Shown here: in pieces, positions 1-10,317 of the stretch
Numbering within the stretch: the first letter of the stretch is position 1
How the letters are laid out: every line of letters starts with the position of its first letter
Assembly: GCF_047675955.1 (NCBI RefSeq)
Contig: NC_132904.1
Span: 61,313,435-61,377,434 of the forward strand
Direction: 5' to 3'
DNA length: 64,000 bases
DNA from: Chlorocebus sabaeus
Taxonomy: Eukaryota > Chordata > Mammalia > Primates > Cercopithecidae
Notes under the pieces: generated by a model
Database searches by the model: none
Told to the model about the DNA's origin: nothing
The model's input: only the letters and a program-made list of their open reading frames with translations
Program-made: the position numbers and the translations under genes

Positions 1-51
1 AAGGCTGTTCTTGTGGAATTGGCAAAGGGATATTTGGAAGCACATAGAGGG

Positions 52-68
52 CTATGGTGAAAAAGGAA
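52..68 (-). other. pJalpha-type box (first of many, about one per monomer)
   Basis: CTATGGTGAAAAAGGAA is the reverse complement of a perfect match to the 17-bp pJalpha motif TTCCTTTTYCACCRTAG, known from A-type alphoid monomers. The next copy is at 224-240, one monomer on. It recurs throughout, either as CTATGGTG or CTACGGTG, both allowed by the motif. Some HOR positions have it broken: CTATAGTG (m5, m26), CTATTGTG (m18), CTATGTTG (m8-like in units 5-7) and AAAAAAGAAA (m8, m27). This site occupies the phase where CENP-B boxes sit in human B-type monomers. Binding here is inferred from sequence only. Confidence 0.7.
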
Positions 69-627
69 ATATCTTACGGTGAAAACTAGAAAGAAGGTTT
101 CTGAGAAACTACTCTGTGTTCTCTTAATTTATCTCACAGAGTTACATCTTTCCCTTCAAGAAACCTTTCGCTAAGGCTGTTGTTCTGGAATTTGCAAAGG
201 GATATTTGGAAGCCCATAGAGGGCTATGGTGAAAAAGGAAATATCTTCCGTTCAAAACTGGAAAGAAGCGTTCTGAGAAACTGCTCTGTGTTCTGTTAAT
301 TCATCTCACAGAGTTACATCTTTCCCTTCAAGAAACCTTTCGCTAAGGCTGTTGTTCTGGAATTTGCAAAGGGATATTTGGAAGCCCATAGAGGGCTATG
401 GTGAAAAAGGAAATATCTTCCGTTCAAAACTGGAAAGAAGCTTTCTGAGAAACTGCTCTGTGTTCTGTTCATTCATCTCACAGAGTTACATCTTTCCCTT
501 CAAGAAGCCTTTCGATACGGCTGTTCTTGTGGAATTGGCAAAGGGATATTTGGAAGCCCATAGAGGGCTATAGTGAAAAAGGAAATATCTTCTGTTCAAA
601 ACTGGAAAGAAGCTTTCTGAGAAACTG

Positions 628-657
628 CTCTGTGTTCTGTTAATTCATCTCACAGAG
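628..657. repeat. 30-bp inverted repeat (7-bp arms, 16-nt spacer), representative copy
   Basis: CTCTGTG and CACAGAG are exact reverse complements separated by 16 bases that contain TTAATT. Most monomers in the window have both arms intact. Exceptions include CTCGGTG (about 21777, 25214), CTCTGTA (about 6476, 12152) and CACACAG (Y1). Confidence 0.7.
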
Positions 658-676
658 TTACATCTTTCCCTCAAGA

Positions 677-693
677 AGCCTTTCGCTAAGGCT
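677..693. repeat. 17-bp inverted repeat (6-bp arms, 5-nt loop), representative copy
   Basis: AGCCTT-TCGCT-AAGGCT: the two arms are exact reverse complements. It is present in a large share of the monomers. Loop variants with intact arms include TCGAT, GCACT, ATGCT, ACGAT, TTGAT and TTGAA. Arms are broken in monomers with AAACCTT or AAGACTG. It could extrude as a small hairpin or act as a half-site dyad. Confidence 0.75.
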
Positions 694-1791
694 GTTCTTG
701 TGGAATTGGCAAAGGGATATTTGGAAGACCATAGAGGGCTATGGTGAAAAAGGAAATATCTTCCGTTCAAAACTGGAAAGAAGCGTTCTGAGAAACTACT
801 CTGTGTTCAGTTAATTCATCACACAGAGTTACATCTTTACCTTCAACAAGACTTTCGCTAAGGCTGTTCTTGTGGAATTGGCAAAGGGATATTTGGAAGC
901 CCATAGAGGGCTACGGTGAAAAAGGAAATATCTTCCGGTCAAAACTGGAAAGAAGCTTTGTGAGAAACTGCTCTGTGTTCTGTTAATTCATCTCACAGAG
1001 TTACATCTTTCCCTTCAAGAAGCCTTTCGCTAAGGCTGTTCTTGTGGAATTGGCAAAGGGATATTTGGAAGCCCGTAGAGGGCTATGGTGAAAAAAGAAA
1101 TATCTTCCGTTCAAAACAGGAAAGAAGCTTTCTGAGAAACTGCTCTGTGTTCTGTTAGTTCATCTCACAGAGTTACATCTTTCCCTTCAAGAAGCCTTTC
1201 CCTAAGACTGTTCTTGTGGAATTGGCAAAAGGATATTTGGAAGCCCATAGAGGGCTATGGTGAAAAAGGAAATAATCTTACGGTCAAAACTGGAAAGAAG
1301 CTTTCTGTGAAACTGCTCTGTGTTCTCTTAATTGATCTCACAGAGTTACCTCTTTCCCTTCAAGAAGCCTTTCGCTAAGGCTGTTCTTGAGGAATTGGCA
1401 AAGGGATATTTGGAAGCCCATAGAGGGCTATGGTGAAAAGGAAATATCTTCCGTTCAAAACTGGAAAGAAGCTTTCTGAGAAACTGCTCTGTGTTCTGTT
1501 AATTCATCTCACAGAGTTACATCTTTCCCTTCAAGAAGCCTTTCGCTAAGACTGTTCTTGTGGAATTGGCAAGGGGATATTTGGAAGCCCATAGAAGGCT
1601 ATGGTGAAAAAGGAAATATCTTCCGTTCAAAACTGGAAAGAAGCGTTCTGAGAAACTGCTCTGTGTTCTGTTAATTCATCTCACAGAGTTACATCTTTCC
1701 CTCAAGAAGCCTTTCGCTAAGGCTGTTCTTGTGGAATTGGCAAAGGGATATTTGGAAGCCAATAGAGGGCTATGGTGAAAAAGGAAATATC

Positions 1792-1808
1792 TTTCGTTCA
1801 AAACTGGA
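1792..1808 (+). other. CENP-B-box-like near match (8 of 9 essential bases)
   Basis: TTTCGTTCAAAACTGGA fits the CENP-B core NTTCGNNNNANNCGGGN at TTCG and the central A, and has CTGG in place of CGGG. Ordinary monomers have TTCCGTTCAAAACTGGA, two bases off the core. It is unlikely to be a full-strength site because the CpG in the right half is missing. Equivalent sites lie at 7122, 12798, 28272, 56127, 59393 and 59908; the one at 19160 is weaker (CTGC). Confidence 0.4.
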
Positions 1809-3597
1809 AAGAAGCGTTCTGAGAAACTGCTCTGTGTTCTGTTAATTCATCTCACAGAGTTATATCTTACCCATCAATAAGCCTTACGATAAGGCTGTTC
1901 TTTTGGCATTGGCAAAGGGATATTTGGAAGCCCATAGAGGGCTATGGTGAAAAAGGAAATATCTTCCGTTCAAAACTGGAAAAAAGCTTTCTGAGAAACT
2001 GCTCTGTGTTCTGTTAGTTCATCTCACAGAGTTACATCTTTACCTTCAACAAGCCTTTCGCTAAGGCTGTTCTTGTGGAATTGGCAAAGGGATATTTGGA
2101 AGCCCATAGAGGGCTATTGTGAAAAAGGAAATATCTTCCGTTCAAAACTGGAAAGAAGCTTTCTGAGAAACTGCTCTGTGTTCTGTTAATTCATCTCACA
2201 GAGTTACATCTTTCCCTTCAAGAAACCTTTCGCTAAGGCTGTTGTTCTGGAATTTGCAAAGGGATATTTGGAAGCCCATAGAGGGCTATGGTGAAAAAGG
2301 AAATATCTTCCGTTCAAAACTGGAAAGAAGCTTTCTGAGAAACTGCTCTGTGTTCTGTTAATTCATCTCACAGAGTTACATCTTTCCATTGAAGAAACCT
2401 TTCGCTAAGGCTGTTGTTCTGGAATTGGCAAAGGGATATTTGGAAGCCCATAGAGGTCTACGGTGAAAAAAGAATTATCTTCCGTTCAAAACAGGAAAGA
2501 AGCGTTCTGAGAAACTGCTCTGTGTTCTGTTAATTCATCTCACAGAGTTACATCTTTCCCTTCAAGAAGACTTTCGCTAAGGCTGTTCTTGTGGAATTGG
2601 CAAAGGGATATTTGGAAGCCCATAGAAGGCTATGGTGAAAAAGAAATACCTTCTGTTCAAAACTGGAAAGAAGCCTTCTGTGAAACTGCTCTGTGTTCTG
2701 TTAATTCATCTCACAGAGTTACATCTTTACCTTCAACAAGCCTTTCCCTAAGGCTGTTCTTGTGGAATTGGCAAAGGGATATTTGGAAGCCCATAGAGGG
2801 CTATGGTGAAAAAGGAAATATCTTCCGTTCAAAACTGGAAAGAAGCTTTTAGAGAATCTGCTCTGTGTTCTGTTAGTTCATCTCACAGAGTTACATCTTT
2901 CCCTTCAAGAAGCCTTGCACTAAGGCTGTTCTTGTGGAATTGGCAAAGGGATATTTGGAACCCCTAGAGGGCTATGGTGAAAAAGGAAATATCTTCCGTT
3001 CAAAACTGGAAAGACGGTTTCTGAGAAACTGCTCTGTGTTCTCTTAATTTATCTCACAGAGTTACATCTTTCCCTTCAAGAAGCCTTTCGCTAAGGCTGT
3101 TCTTGTGGAATTTGCAAAGGGATATTTGGAAGCCTATAGAGGTCTATGGTGAAAAAGGAAATATCTTCCGTTCAAAACTCGAAAGAAGCTTTCTGAGAAA
3201 CTGTTCTGTGTTCTGTTAATTCATCTCACAGAGTTACATCTTTCCCTTCAAGAAGCCTTTCGCTAAGGCTGTTCTTGTGGAATTGGCAAAGGGATATTTG
3301 GAATCCCCTAGAGGGCTATGGTGAAAAAGGAAATATCTTCCGTTCACAACTGGAAAGAAGCGTTCTGAGAAACTGCTCTGTGTTCTGTTAATTCATCTCA
3401 CAGAGTTACATCTTCACCTTCAACAAGCCTTTCGCTAAGGCTGTTCTAGTGGCATTGGCAAAGGGATATTTGGGAGCCCATAGAGGGCTACGGTGAAAAA
3501 GGAAATATCTTCCGTTCAAAACTGGAAAGAAGCTTTCTGAGAAACTGCTCTGTGTTCTGTTAATTCATCTCACAGAGTTACATCTTTCCCTTCAAGA

Positions 3598-3614
3598 AGC
3601 CTTTTGAAAAGGCT
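3598..3614. repeat. Extended 17-bp palindrome (8-bp arms, single central G)
   Basis: AGCCTTTT-G-AAAAGGCT is a perfect inverted repeat around one base, the strongest form of the dyad at 677-693. The same 17 bases occur at 8242, 14604, 32657, 35064, 36954, 39361, 41251, 44002 and 48301, always just before the m26-type monomer. It is thus a fixed feature of one HOR position rather than a random variant. Confidence 0.78.
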
Positions 3615-4985
3615 GTTCTTGTGGAATTGGCAAAGGGATATTTGGAGGCCCATAGAGGGCTATAGTGAAAAAGGAAATATCTTCTGTTCAAAACTGGAAA
3701 GAAGCTTTGTGAGAAACTGCTCTGTGTTCTGTTAATTCATCTCACAGAGTTACATCTTTCCCTTCAAGAAGCCTTTCGCTAAGGCTGTTCTTGTGGAATT
3801 GGCAAAGGGATATTTGGAAGCCCATAGAGGGCTATGGTGAAAAAAGAAATATCTTCCGTTCAAAACTGGAAAGAAGCGTTCTGAGAAACTGCTCTGTGTT
3901 CTGTTAATTCATCTCACAGAGTTACATCTTTACCTTCAAGAAGCCTTTCGCTAAGGCTGTTCTTGTGGCATTGGCAAAGGGATATTTGGAAGCCCATAGA
4001 GGGCTATGGTGAAAAAGGAAATATCTTCCGTTCAAAACTGGAAAGAAGCTTTCTGAGAAACTGCTCTGTGTTCTGTTAGTTCATCTCACAGAGTTACATC
4101 TTTCCCTTCAAGAAGCCTTTCGCTAAGACTGTTCCTGTGGAATTCGCAAAGGGATATTTGGAAGCCCATAGAGGGCTATGGTGAAAAAGGAAATAATCTT
4201 ACGGTCAAAACTGGAAAGAAGCTTTCTGTGAAACTGCTCTGTGTTCTCTTAATTTATCTCACAGAGTTACATCTTTCCCTTCAAGAAGCCTTTCGCTAAG
4301 GCTGTTCTTGTGGAATTGGCAAAGGGATATTTGGAAGCCCATAGAGTGCTATGGTGAAAAAGGAAATATCTTCCGTTCAAAACTGGAAAGAAGCCTTCTG
4401 AGAAACTGCTCTGTGTTCTGTTAATTCATCTCACAGAGTTACATCTTTACCTTCAACAAGTCTTTCCCTAAGGCTGTTCTTGTGGCATTGGCAACGGGAT
4501 ATTTGGAAGCCCATAGAAGGCTACGGTGAAAAAGGAAATATCTTCCGTTCAAAACTGGAAAGAAGCTTTGTGAGAAACTGCTCTGTGTTCTGTTAATTCA
4601 TCTCACAGAGTTACATCTTTCCCTTCAAGAAAGCTTTCGCTAAGACTGTTCTTGTGGAATTGGCAAGGGCATATTTGGAAGCCCATAGAAGGCTATGGTG
4701 AAAAAGGAAATATCGTAAGTTCAAAACTGGAAAGAAGCGTTCTGAGAAACTGCTCTGTGTTCTGTTAATTCATCTCACAGAGTTATATCTTTCCCTTCAA
4801 GAAGCCTTATGCTAAGGCTGTTCTTTTGGTATTGGCAAAGGGATATTTGGAAGCCCATAGAGGGCTATGGTGAAAAAGGAAATATCTTCCGTTCAAAACT
4901 GGAAAGAAGCTTTCTGAGAAACTGCTCTGTGTTCTGTTAGTTCATCTCACAGAGTTACATCTTTCCCTGCAAGAAGCCTTTCGCT

Positions 4986-7900
4986 AAGGCTGTTCTTGTG
5001 GAATTGGCAAAGGGATATTTGGAAGCACATAGAGGGCTATGGTGAAAAAGGAAATATCTTACGGTGAAAACTAGAAAGAAGGTTTCTGAGAAACCACTCT
5101 GTGTTCTCTTAATTTGTCTCACAGAGTTACATCTTTCCCTTCAAGAAGCCTTTCGCTAAGGCTGTTCTTGTGGAATTGGCAAAGGGATATTTGGAAGCCC
5201 ATAGAGGGCTATGGTGAAAAAGGAAATATCTTCCGTGCAAAACTGGAAAGAAGCTTTCTGAGAAACTGCTCTGTGTTCTGTTAATTCATCTCACAGAGTT
5301 ACATCTTTCCCTTCAAGAAACCTTTCGCTAAGGCTGTTGTTCTGGAATTTGCAAAGGGATATTTGGAAGCCCATAGAGGGCTATAGTGAAAAAGGAAATA
5401 TCTTCTGTTCAAAACTGGAAAGAAGCATTCTGAGAAACTGCTCTGTGTTCTGTTAATTCATCTCACAGAGTTACATCTTTCCCTCAAGAAGCCTTTCGCT
5501 AAGGCTGTTCTTGTGGAGTTGGCAAAGGGATATTTGGAAGACCATAGAGGGCTATGGTGAAAAAGGAAATATCTTCCGTTCAAAACTGGAAAGAAGCGTT
5601 CTGAGAAACTACTCTGTGTTCAGTTAATTCATCACACAGAGTTACATCTTTACCTTCAGCAAGACTTTCGCTAAGGCTGTTCTTGTGGAATTGGCAAAGG
5701 GATATTTGGAAGCCCATAGAGGGCTACGGTGAAAAAGGAAATATCTTCCGGTCAAAACTGGAAAGAAGCTTTGTGAGAAACTGCTCTGTGTTCTGTTAAT
5801 TCATCTCACAGAGTTACATCTTTCCCTTCAAGAAGCCTTTCGCTAAGGCTGTTCTTGTGGAATTGGCAAAGGGATATTTGGAAGCCCGTAGAGGGCTATG
5901 GTGAAAAAAGAAATATCTTCCGTTCAAAACAGGAAAGAAGCTTTCTGAGAAACTGCTCTGTGTTCTGTTAGTTCATCTCACAGAGTTACATCTTTCCCTT
6001 CAAGAAGCCTTTCCCTAAGACTGTTCTTGTGGAATTGGCAAAAGGATATTTGGAAGCACATAGAGGGCTATGGTGAAAAAGGAAATAATCTTACGGTCAA
6101 AAATGGAAAGAAGCATTCTGTGAAACTGCTCTGTGTTCTCTTAATTTATCTCACAGAGTTACATCTTTCCCTTCAAGAAGCCTTTCGCTAAGGCTGTTCT
6201 TGTGGAATTGGCAAAGGGATATTTGGAAGCCCATAGAGGGCTATGGTGAAAAGGAAATATCTTCCGTTCAAAACTGGAAAGAAGCTTTCTGAGAAACTGC
6301 TCTGTGTTCTGTTAATTCATCTCACAGAGTTACATCTTTCCCTTCAAGAAGCCTTTCGCTAAGTCTGTTCTTGTGGAATTGGCAAGGGGATATTTGGAAG
6401 CCCATAGAAGGCTATGGTGAAAAAGGAAATATCTTCCGTTCAAAACTGGAAAGAAGCCTTCTGAGAAACTGCTCTGTATTCTGTTAATTCATCTCACAGA
6501 GTTACATCTTTACCTTCAACAAGCCTTTCGCTAAGGCTGTTCTTGTGGAATTGGCAAAGGGATATTTGGAAGCCCATAGAAGTCTACGGTGAAAAAGGAA
6601 ATATCTTACGGTCAAAACTGGAAAGAAGCTTTCTGAGAAACTGCTCTGTGTTCTGTTAATTCATCTCACAGAGTTACATCTTTCCCTTCAAGAAGCCTTT
6701 CGCTAAGGCTGTTCTTGTGGAATTGGCAAAGGGATATTAGGAAGCCCATAGAGGGCTATGGTGAAAAAGGAAATATCTTCCGTTCAAAACTGGAAAGAAG
6801 CGTTCTGAGAAACTGCTCTGTGTTCTGTTAATTCATCTCACAGAGTTACATCTTTCCCTTCAAGAAGCCTTTCGCTAAGGCTGTTCTTGTAGCATTGGCA
6901 AAGGGATATTTGGAAGCCCATAGAGGGCTATGGTGAAAAAGGAAATATCTTCCGTTCAAAACTGGAAAGAAGCTTTCTGAGAAACTGCTCTGTGTTCTGT
7001 TAATTCTTCTCACAGAGTTACATTTTTCCCTTCAAGAAGCCTTTCGCTAAGGCTGTTCTTGTGGAATTGGCAAAGGGATATTTGGAAGCCCATAGAGGGC
7101 TATGGTGAAAAAGGAAATATCTTTCGTTCAAAACTGGAAAGAAGCGTTCTGAGAAACTGCTCTGTGTTCTGTTAATTCATCTCACAGAGTTATATCTTAC
7201 CCTTCAATAAGCCTTACGATAAGGCTGTTCTTTTGGCATTGGCAAAGGGATATTTGGAAGCCCATAGAGGGCTATGGTGAAAAAGGAAATATCTTCCGTT
7301 CAAAACTGGAAAAAAGCTTTCTGAGAAACTGCTCTGTGTTCTGTTAGTTCATCTCACAGAGTTACATCTTTCCCTTCAAGAAGCCTTTCGCTAAGACTGT
7401 TCTTGTGGAATTGGCAAAGGGATATTTGGAAGCACATAGAGGGCTATGGTGAAAAAGGAAATATCTTACGGTCAAAAGTAGAAAGAAGATTTCTGAGAAA
7501 CTGCTCTGTGTTCTCTTAATTTATCTCACAGAGTTACATCTTTCCCTTCAAGAAGCCTTTCGCTAAGGCTGTTCTTGTGGAATTGGCAAAGGGATATTTG
7601 GAAGCCCATAGAGGGCTATTGTGAAAAAGGAAATATCTTCCGTTCAAAACTGGAAAGAAGCTTTCTGAGAAACTGCTCTGTGTTCTGTTAATTCATCTCA
7701 CAGAGTTACATCTTTCCCTTCAAGAAACCTTTCGCTAAGGCTGTTCTTGTGGAATTTGCAAAGGGATATTTGGAAGCCCATAGAGGGCTATGGTGAAAAA
7801 GGAAATATCTTCCGTTCAAAACTGGAAAGAAGCTTTCTGAGAAACTGCTCTGTGTTCTGTTAATTCATCTCACAGAGTTACATCTTTCCATTGAAGAAAC

Positions 7901-10317
7901 CTTTCGCTAAGGCTGTTCTTGTGGAATTTGCAAAGGGATATTTGGAAGCCTATAGAGGTCTATGGTGAAAAAGGAAATATCTTCCGTTCAAAACTCGAAA
8001 GAAGCTTTCTGAGAAACTGCTCTGTGTTCTGTTAATTCATCTCACAGAGTTACATCTTTCCCTTCAAGAAAGCTTTCGCTAAGACTGTTCTTGTGGAATT
8101 GGCAAGGGCATATTTGGAAGCCCATAGAAGGCTATGGTGAAAAAGGAAATATCTTCCGTTCAAAACTGGAAAGAAGCTTTCTGAGAAACTGCTCTGTGTT
8201 CTGTTAATTCATCTCACAGAGTTACATCTTTCCCTTCAAGAAGCCTTTTGAAAAGGCTGTTCTTGTGGAATTGGCAAAGGGATATTTGGAGGCCCATAGA
8301 GGGCTATAGTGAAAAAGGAAATATCTTCTGTTCAAAACTGGAAAGAAGCTTTGTGAGAAACTGCTCTGTGTTCTGTTAATTCATCTCACAGAGTTACATC
8401 TTTCCCTTCAAGAAGCCTTTCGCTAAGGCTGTTCTTGTGGAATTGGCAAAGGGATATTTGGAAGCCCATAGAGGGCTATGGTGAAAAAAGAAATATCTTC
8501 CGTTCAAAACTGGAAAGAAGCGTTCTGAGAAACTGCTCTGTGTTCTGTTAATTCATCTCACAGAGTTACATCTTTACCTTCAAGAAGCCTTTCGCTAAGG
8601 CTGTTCTTGTGGCATTGGCAAAGGGATATTTGGAAGCCCATAGAGGGCTATGGTGAAAAAGGAAATATCTTCCGTTCAAAACTGGAAAGAAGCTTTCTGA
8701 GAAACTGCTCTGTGTTCTGTTAGTTCATCTCACAGAGTTACATCTTTCCCTTCAAGAAGCCTTTCGCTAAGACTGTTCCTGTGGAATTCGCAAAGGGATA
8801 TTTGGAAGCCCATAGAGGGCTATGGTGAAAAAGGAAATAATCTTACGGTCAAAACTGGAAAGAAGCTTTCTGTGAAACTGCTCTGTGTTCTCTTAATTTA
8901 TCTCACAGAGTTACATCTTTCCCTTCAAGAAGCCTTTCGCTAAGGCTGTTCTTGTGGAATTGGCAAAGGGATATTTGGAAGCCCATAGAGTGCTATGGTG
9001 AAAAAGGAAATATCTTCCGTTCAAAACTGGAAAGAAGCCTTCTGAGAAACTGCTCTGTGTTCTGTTAATTCATCTCACAGAGTTACATCTTTACCTTCAA
9101 CAAGTCTTTCCCTAAGGCTGTTCTTGTGGCATTGGCAACGGGATATTTGGAAGCCCATAGAAGGCTACGGTGAAAAAGGAAATATCTTCCGTTCAAAACT
9201 GGAAAGAAGCTTTGTGAGAAACTGCTCTGTGTTCTGTTAATTCATCTCACAGAGTTACATCTTTCCCTTCAAGAAAGCTTTCGCTAAGACTGTTCTTGTG
9301 GAATTGGCAAGGGCATATTTGGAAGCCCATAGAAGGCTATGGTGAAAAAGGAAATATCTTCCGTTCAAAACTGGAAAGAAGCCTTCTGAGAAACTGCTCT
9401 GTGTTCTGTTAATTCATCTCACAGAGTTACATCTTTACCTTCAACAAGCCTTTCGCTAAGGCTGTTCTTGTGGAATTGGCAAAGGGATATTAGGAAGCCC
9501 ATAGAAGGCTACGGTGAAATAGGAAATATCTTACGGTCAAAACTGGAAAGAAGCTTTCTGAGAAACTGCTCTGTGTTCTGTTAATTCTTCTCACAGAGTT
9601 ACATCTTTCCCTTCAAGAAGCCTTTCGCTAAGGCTGTTCTTGTGTAATTGGCAAAGGGATATTTGGAAGCCCATAGAGGGCTATGGTGAAAAAGGAAATA
9701 TCTTCCGTTGAAAACTGGAAAGAAGCGTTCTGAGAAACTGCTCTGTGTTCTGTTAATTCATCTCACAGAGTTACATCTTTCCCTTCAAGAAGCCTTTCGC
9801 TAAGGCTGTTCTTGTGGCATTGGCAAAGGGATATTTGGAATCCCATAGAGGGCTATGGTGAAAAAGGAAATATCTTCTGTTCAAAACTGGAAAGAAGCTT
9901 TCTGAGAAACTCCTCTGTGTTCTGTTAATTCTTCTCACAGAGTTACATCTTTACCTTCAAGAAGCCTTTCGCTAAGGCTGTTCTTGTGGAATTGGCAAAG
10001 GGATATTTGGAAGCCCATAGAGGCCTATGGTGAAAAAGGAAATATCGTAAGTTCAAAACTGGAAAGAAGCGTTCTGAGAAACTGCTCTGTGTTCTGTTAA
10101 TTCATCTCACAGAGTTATATCTTTCCCTTCAAGAAGCCTTATGCTAAGGCTGTTCTTTTGGTATTGGCAAAGGGATATTTGGAAGCCCATAGAGGGCTAT
10201 GGTGAAAAAGGAAATATCTTCCGTTCAAAACTGGAAAGAAGCTTTCTGAGAAACTGCTCTGTGTTCTGTTAGTTCATCTCACAGAGTTACATCTTTCCCT
10301 GCAAGAAGCCTTTCGCT
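4986..10317 (+). repeat. HOR-like unit 1 (31 monomers)
   Basis: Runs from the marker monomer at 4986 to the next at 10318; 5332 bp is exactly 31 x 172. Relative to the 37-mer it carries m1, m2, an m3/m5 hybrid (5330-5500), m6-m19 and m24-m37. Two in-register deletions, of 2 and 4 monomers, account for the whole difference (31 = 37-2-4). Over m6-m19 I found only about two differences from unit 2 in 2.4 kb (a G at 5659 region, and AAGTCTG rather than AAGACTG near 6361). Over m24-m37 there are about six. No gene is seen. Confidence 0.82.
5330..5500 (+). repeat. Hybrid monomer m3/m5 at a 2-monomer deletion junction
   Basis: The left part is m3-like (GTTGTTCTGGAATTTGC) and the right part is m5-like (CTATAGTG, ATCTTCTGTTC, TCCCTCAAGAAG). 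In units 2 and 3 these features lie in separate monomers (10662 and 11006). The exchange point lies in the near-identical stretch between about 5357 and 5382, so phase is kept. GCATTCTG is private to this copy. Confidence 0.75.

Larger units (their letters stand above)
1..4985 (+). repeat. HOR-like unit 0 (29 monomers)
   Basis: Begins with the marker monomer (GCACATAGAGG, TTACGGTGAAAACTAG, GAAACTACTCTGTGTTCTC) and ends before the next one at 4986. In the numbering of the 37-mer at 10318 its order is m1, m3-m11, m15, m16, m18-m24, two extra monomers X1 and X2 (3265-3608), m26-m31, an m32/m36 hybrid (4642-4813) and m37. It therefore lacks m2, m12-m14, m17, m25 and m33-m35, and keeps X1/X2 where units 1-3 have m25. 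Length 4985 is 29 x 172 minus 3. The left edge is the window edge, so the true unit boundary may lie further left. No gene or other element is seen. Confidence 0.8.

Noticed and set aside
1070..1090. CCCG in GAAGCCCGTAGAGG as a reverse-strand CENP-B core
   Set aside because: The required T and CGAA downstream are missing.
2589..2852. Open frames of 61-87 codons recurring many times (for example 352-573, 2589-2852, 10841-11062, 57096-57359)
   Set aside because: They start at TTG or GTG-type codons, lie wholly within satellite monomers, are translations of the same repeat in successive frames, and have no coding context. The 172-bp period shifts frame every monomer, which limits their length.
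4140..4145. GAATTC (EcoRI) sites as a separate satellite family
   Set aside because: They belong to the m29 monomer (GGAATTCGC) of the same HOR, plus a private one near 62021; they are not a distinct family.
4483..4499. GGCATTGGCAACGGGA read as a true CENP-B box
   Set aside because: The essential TTCG half is absent (GGCA) and the central A is C, so only the right half resembles the box.
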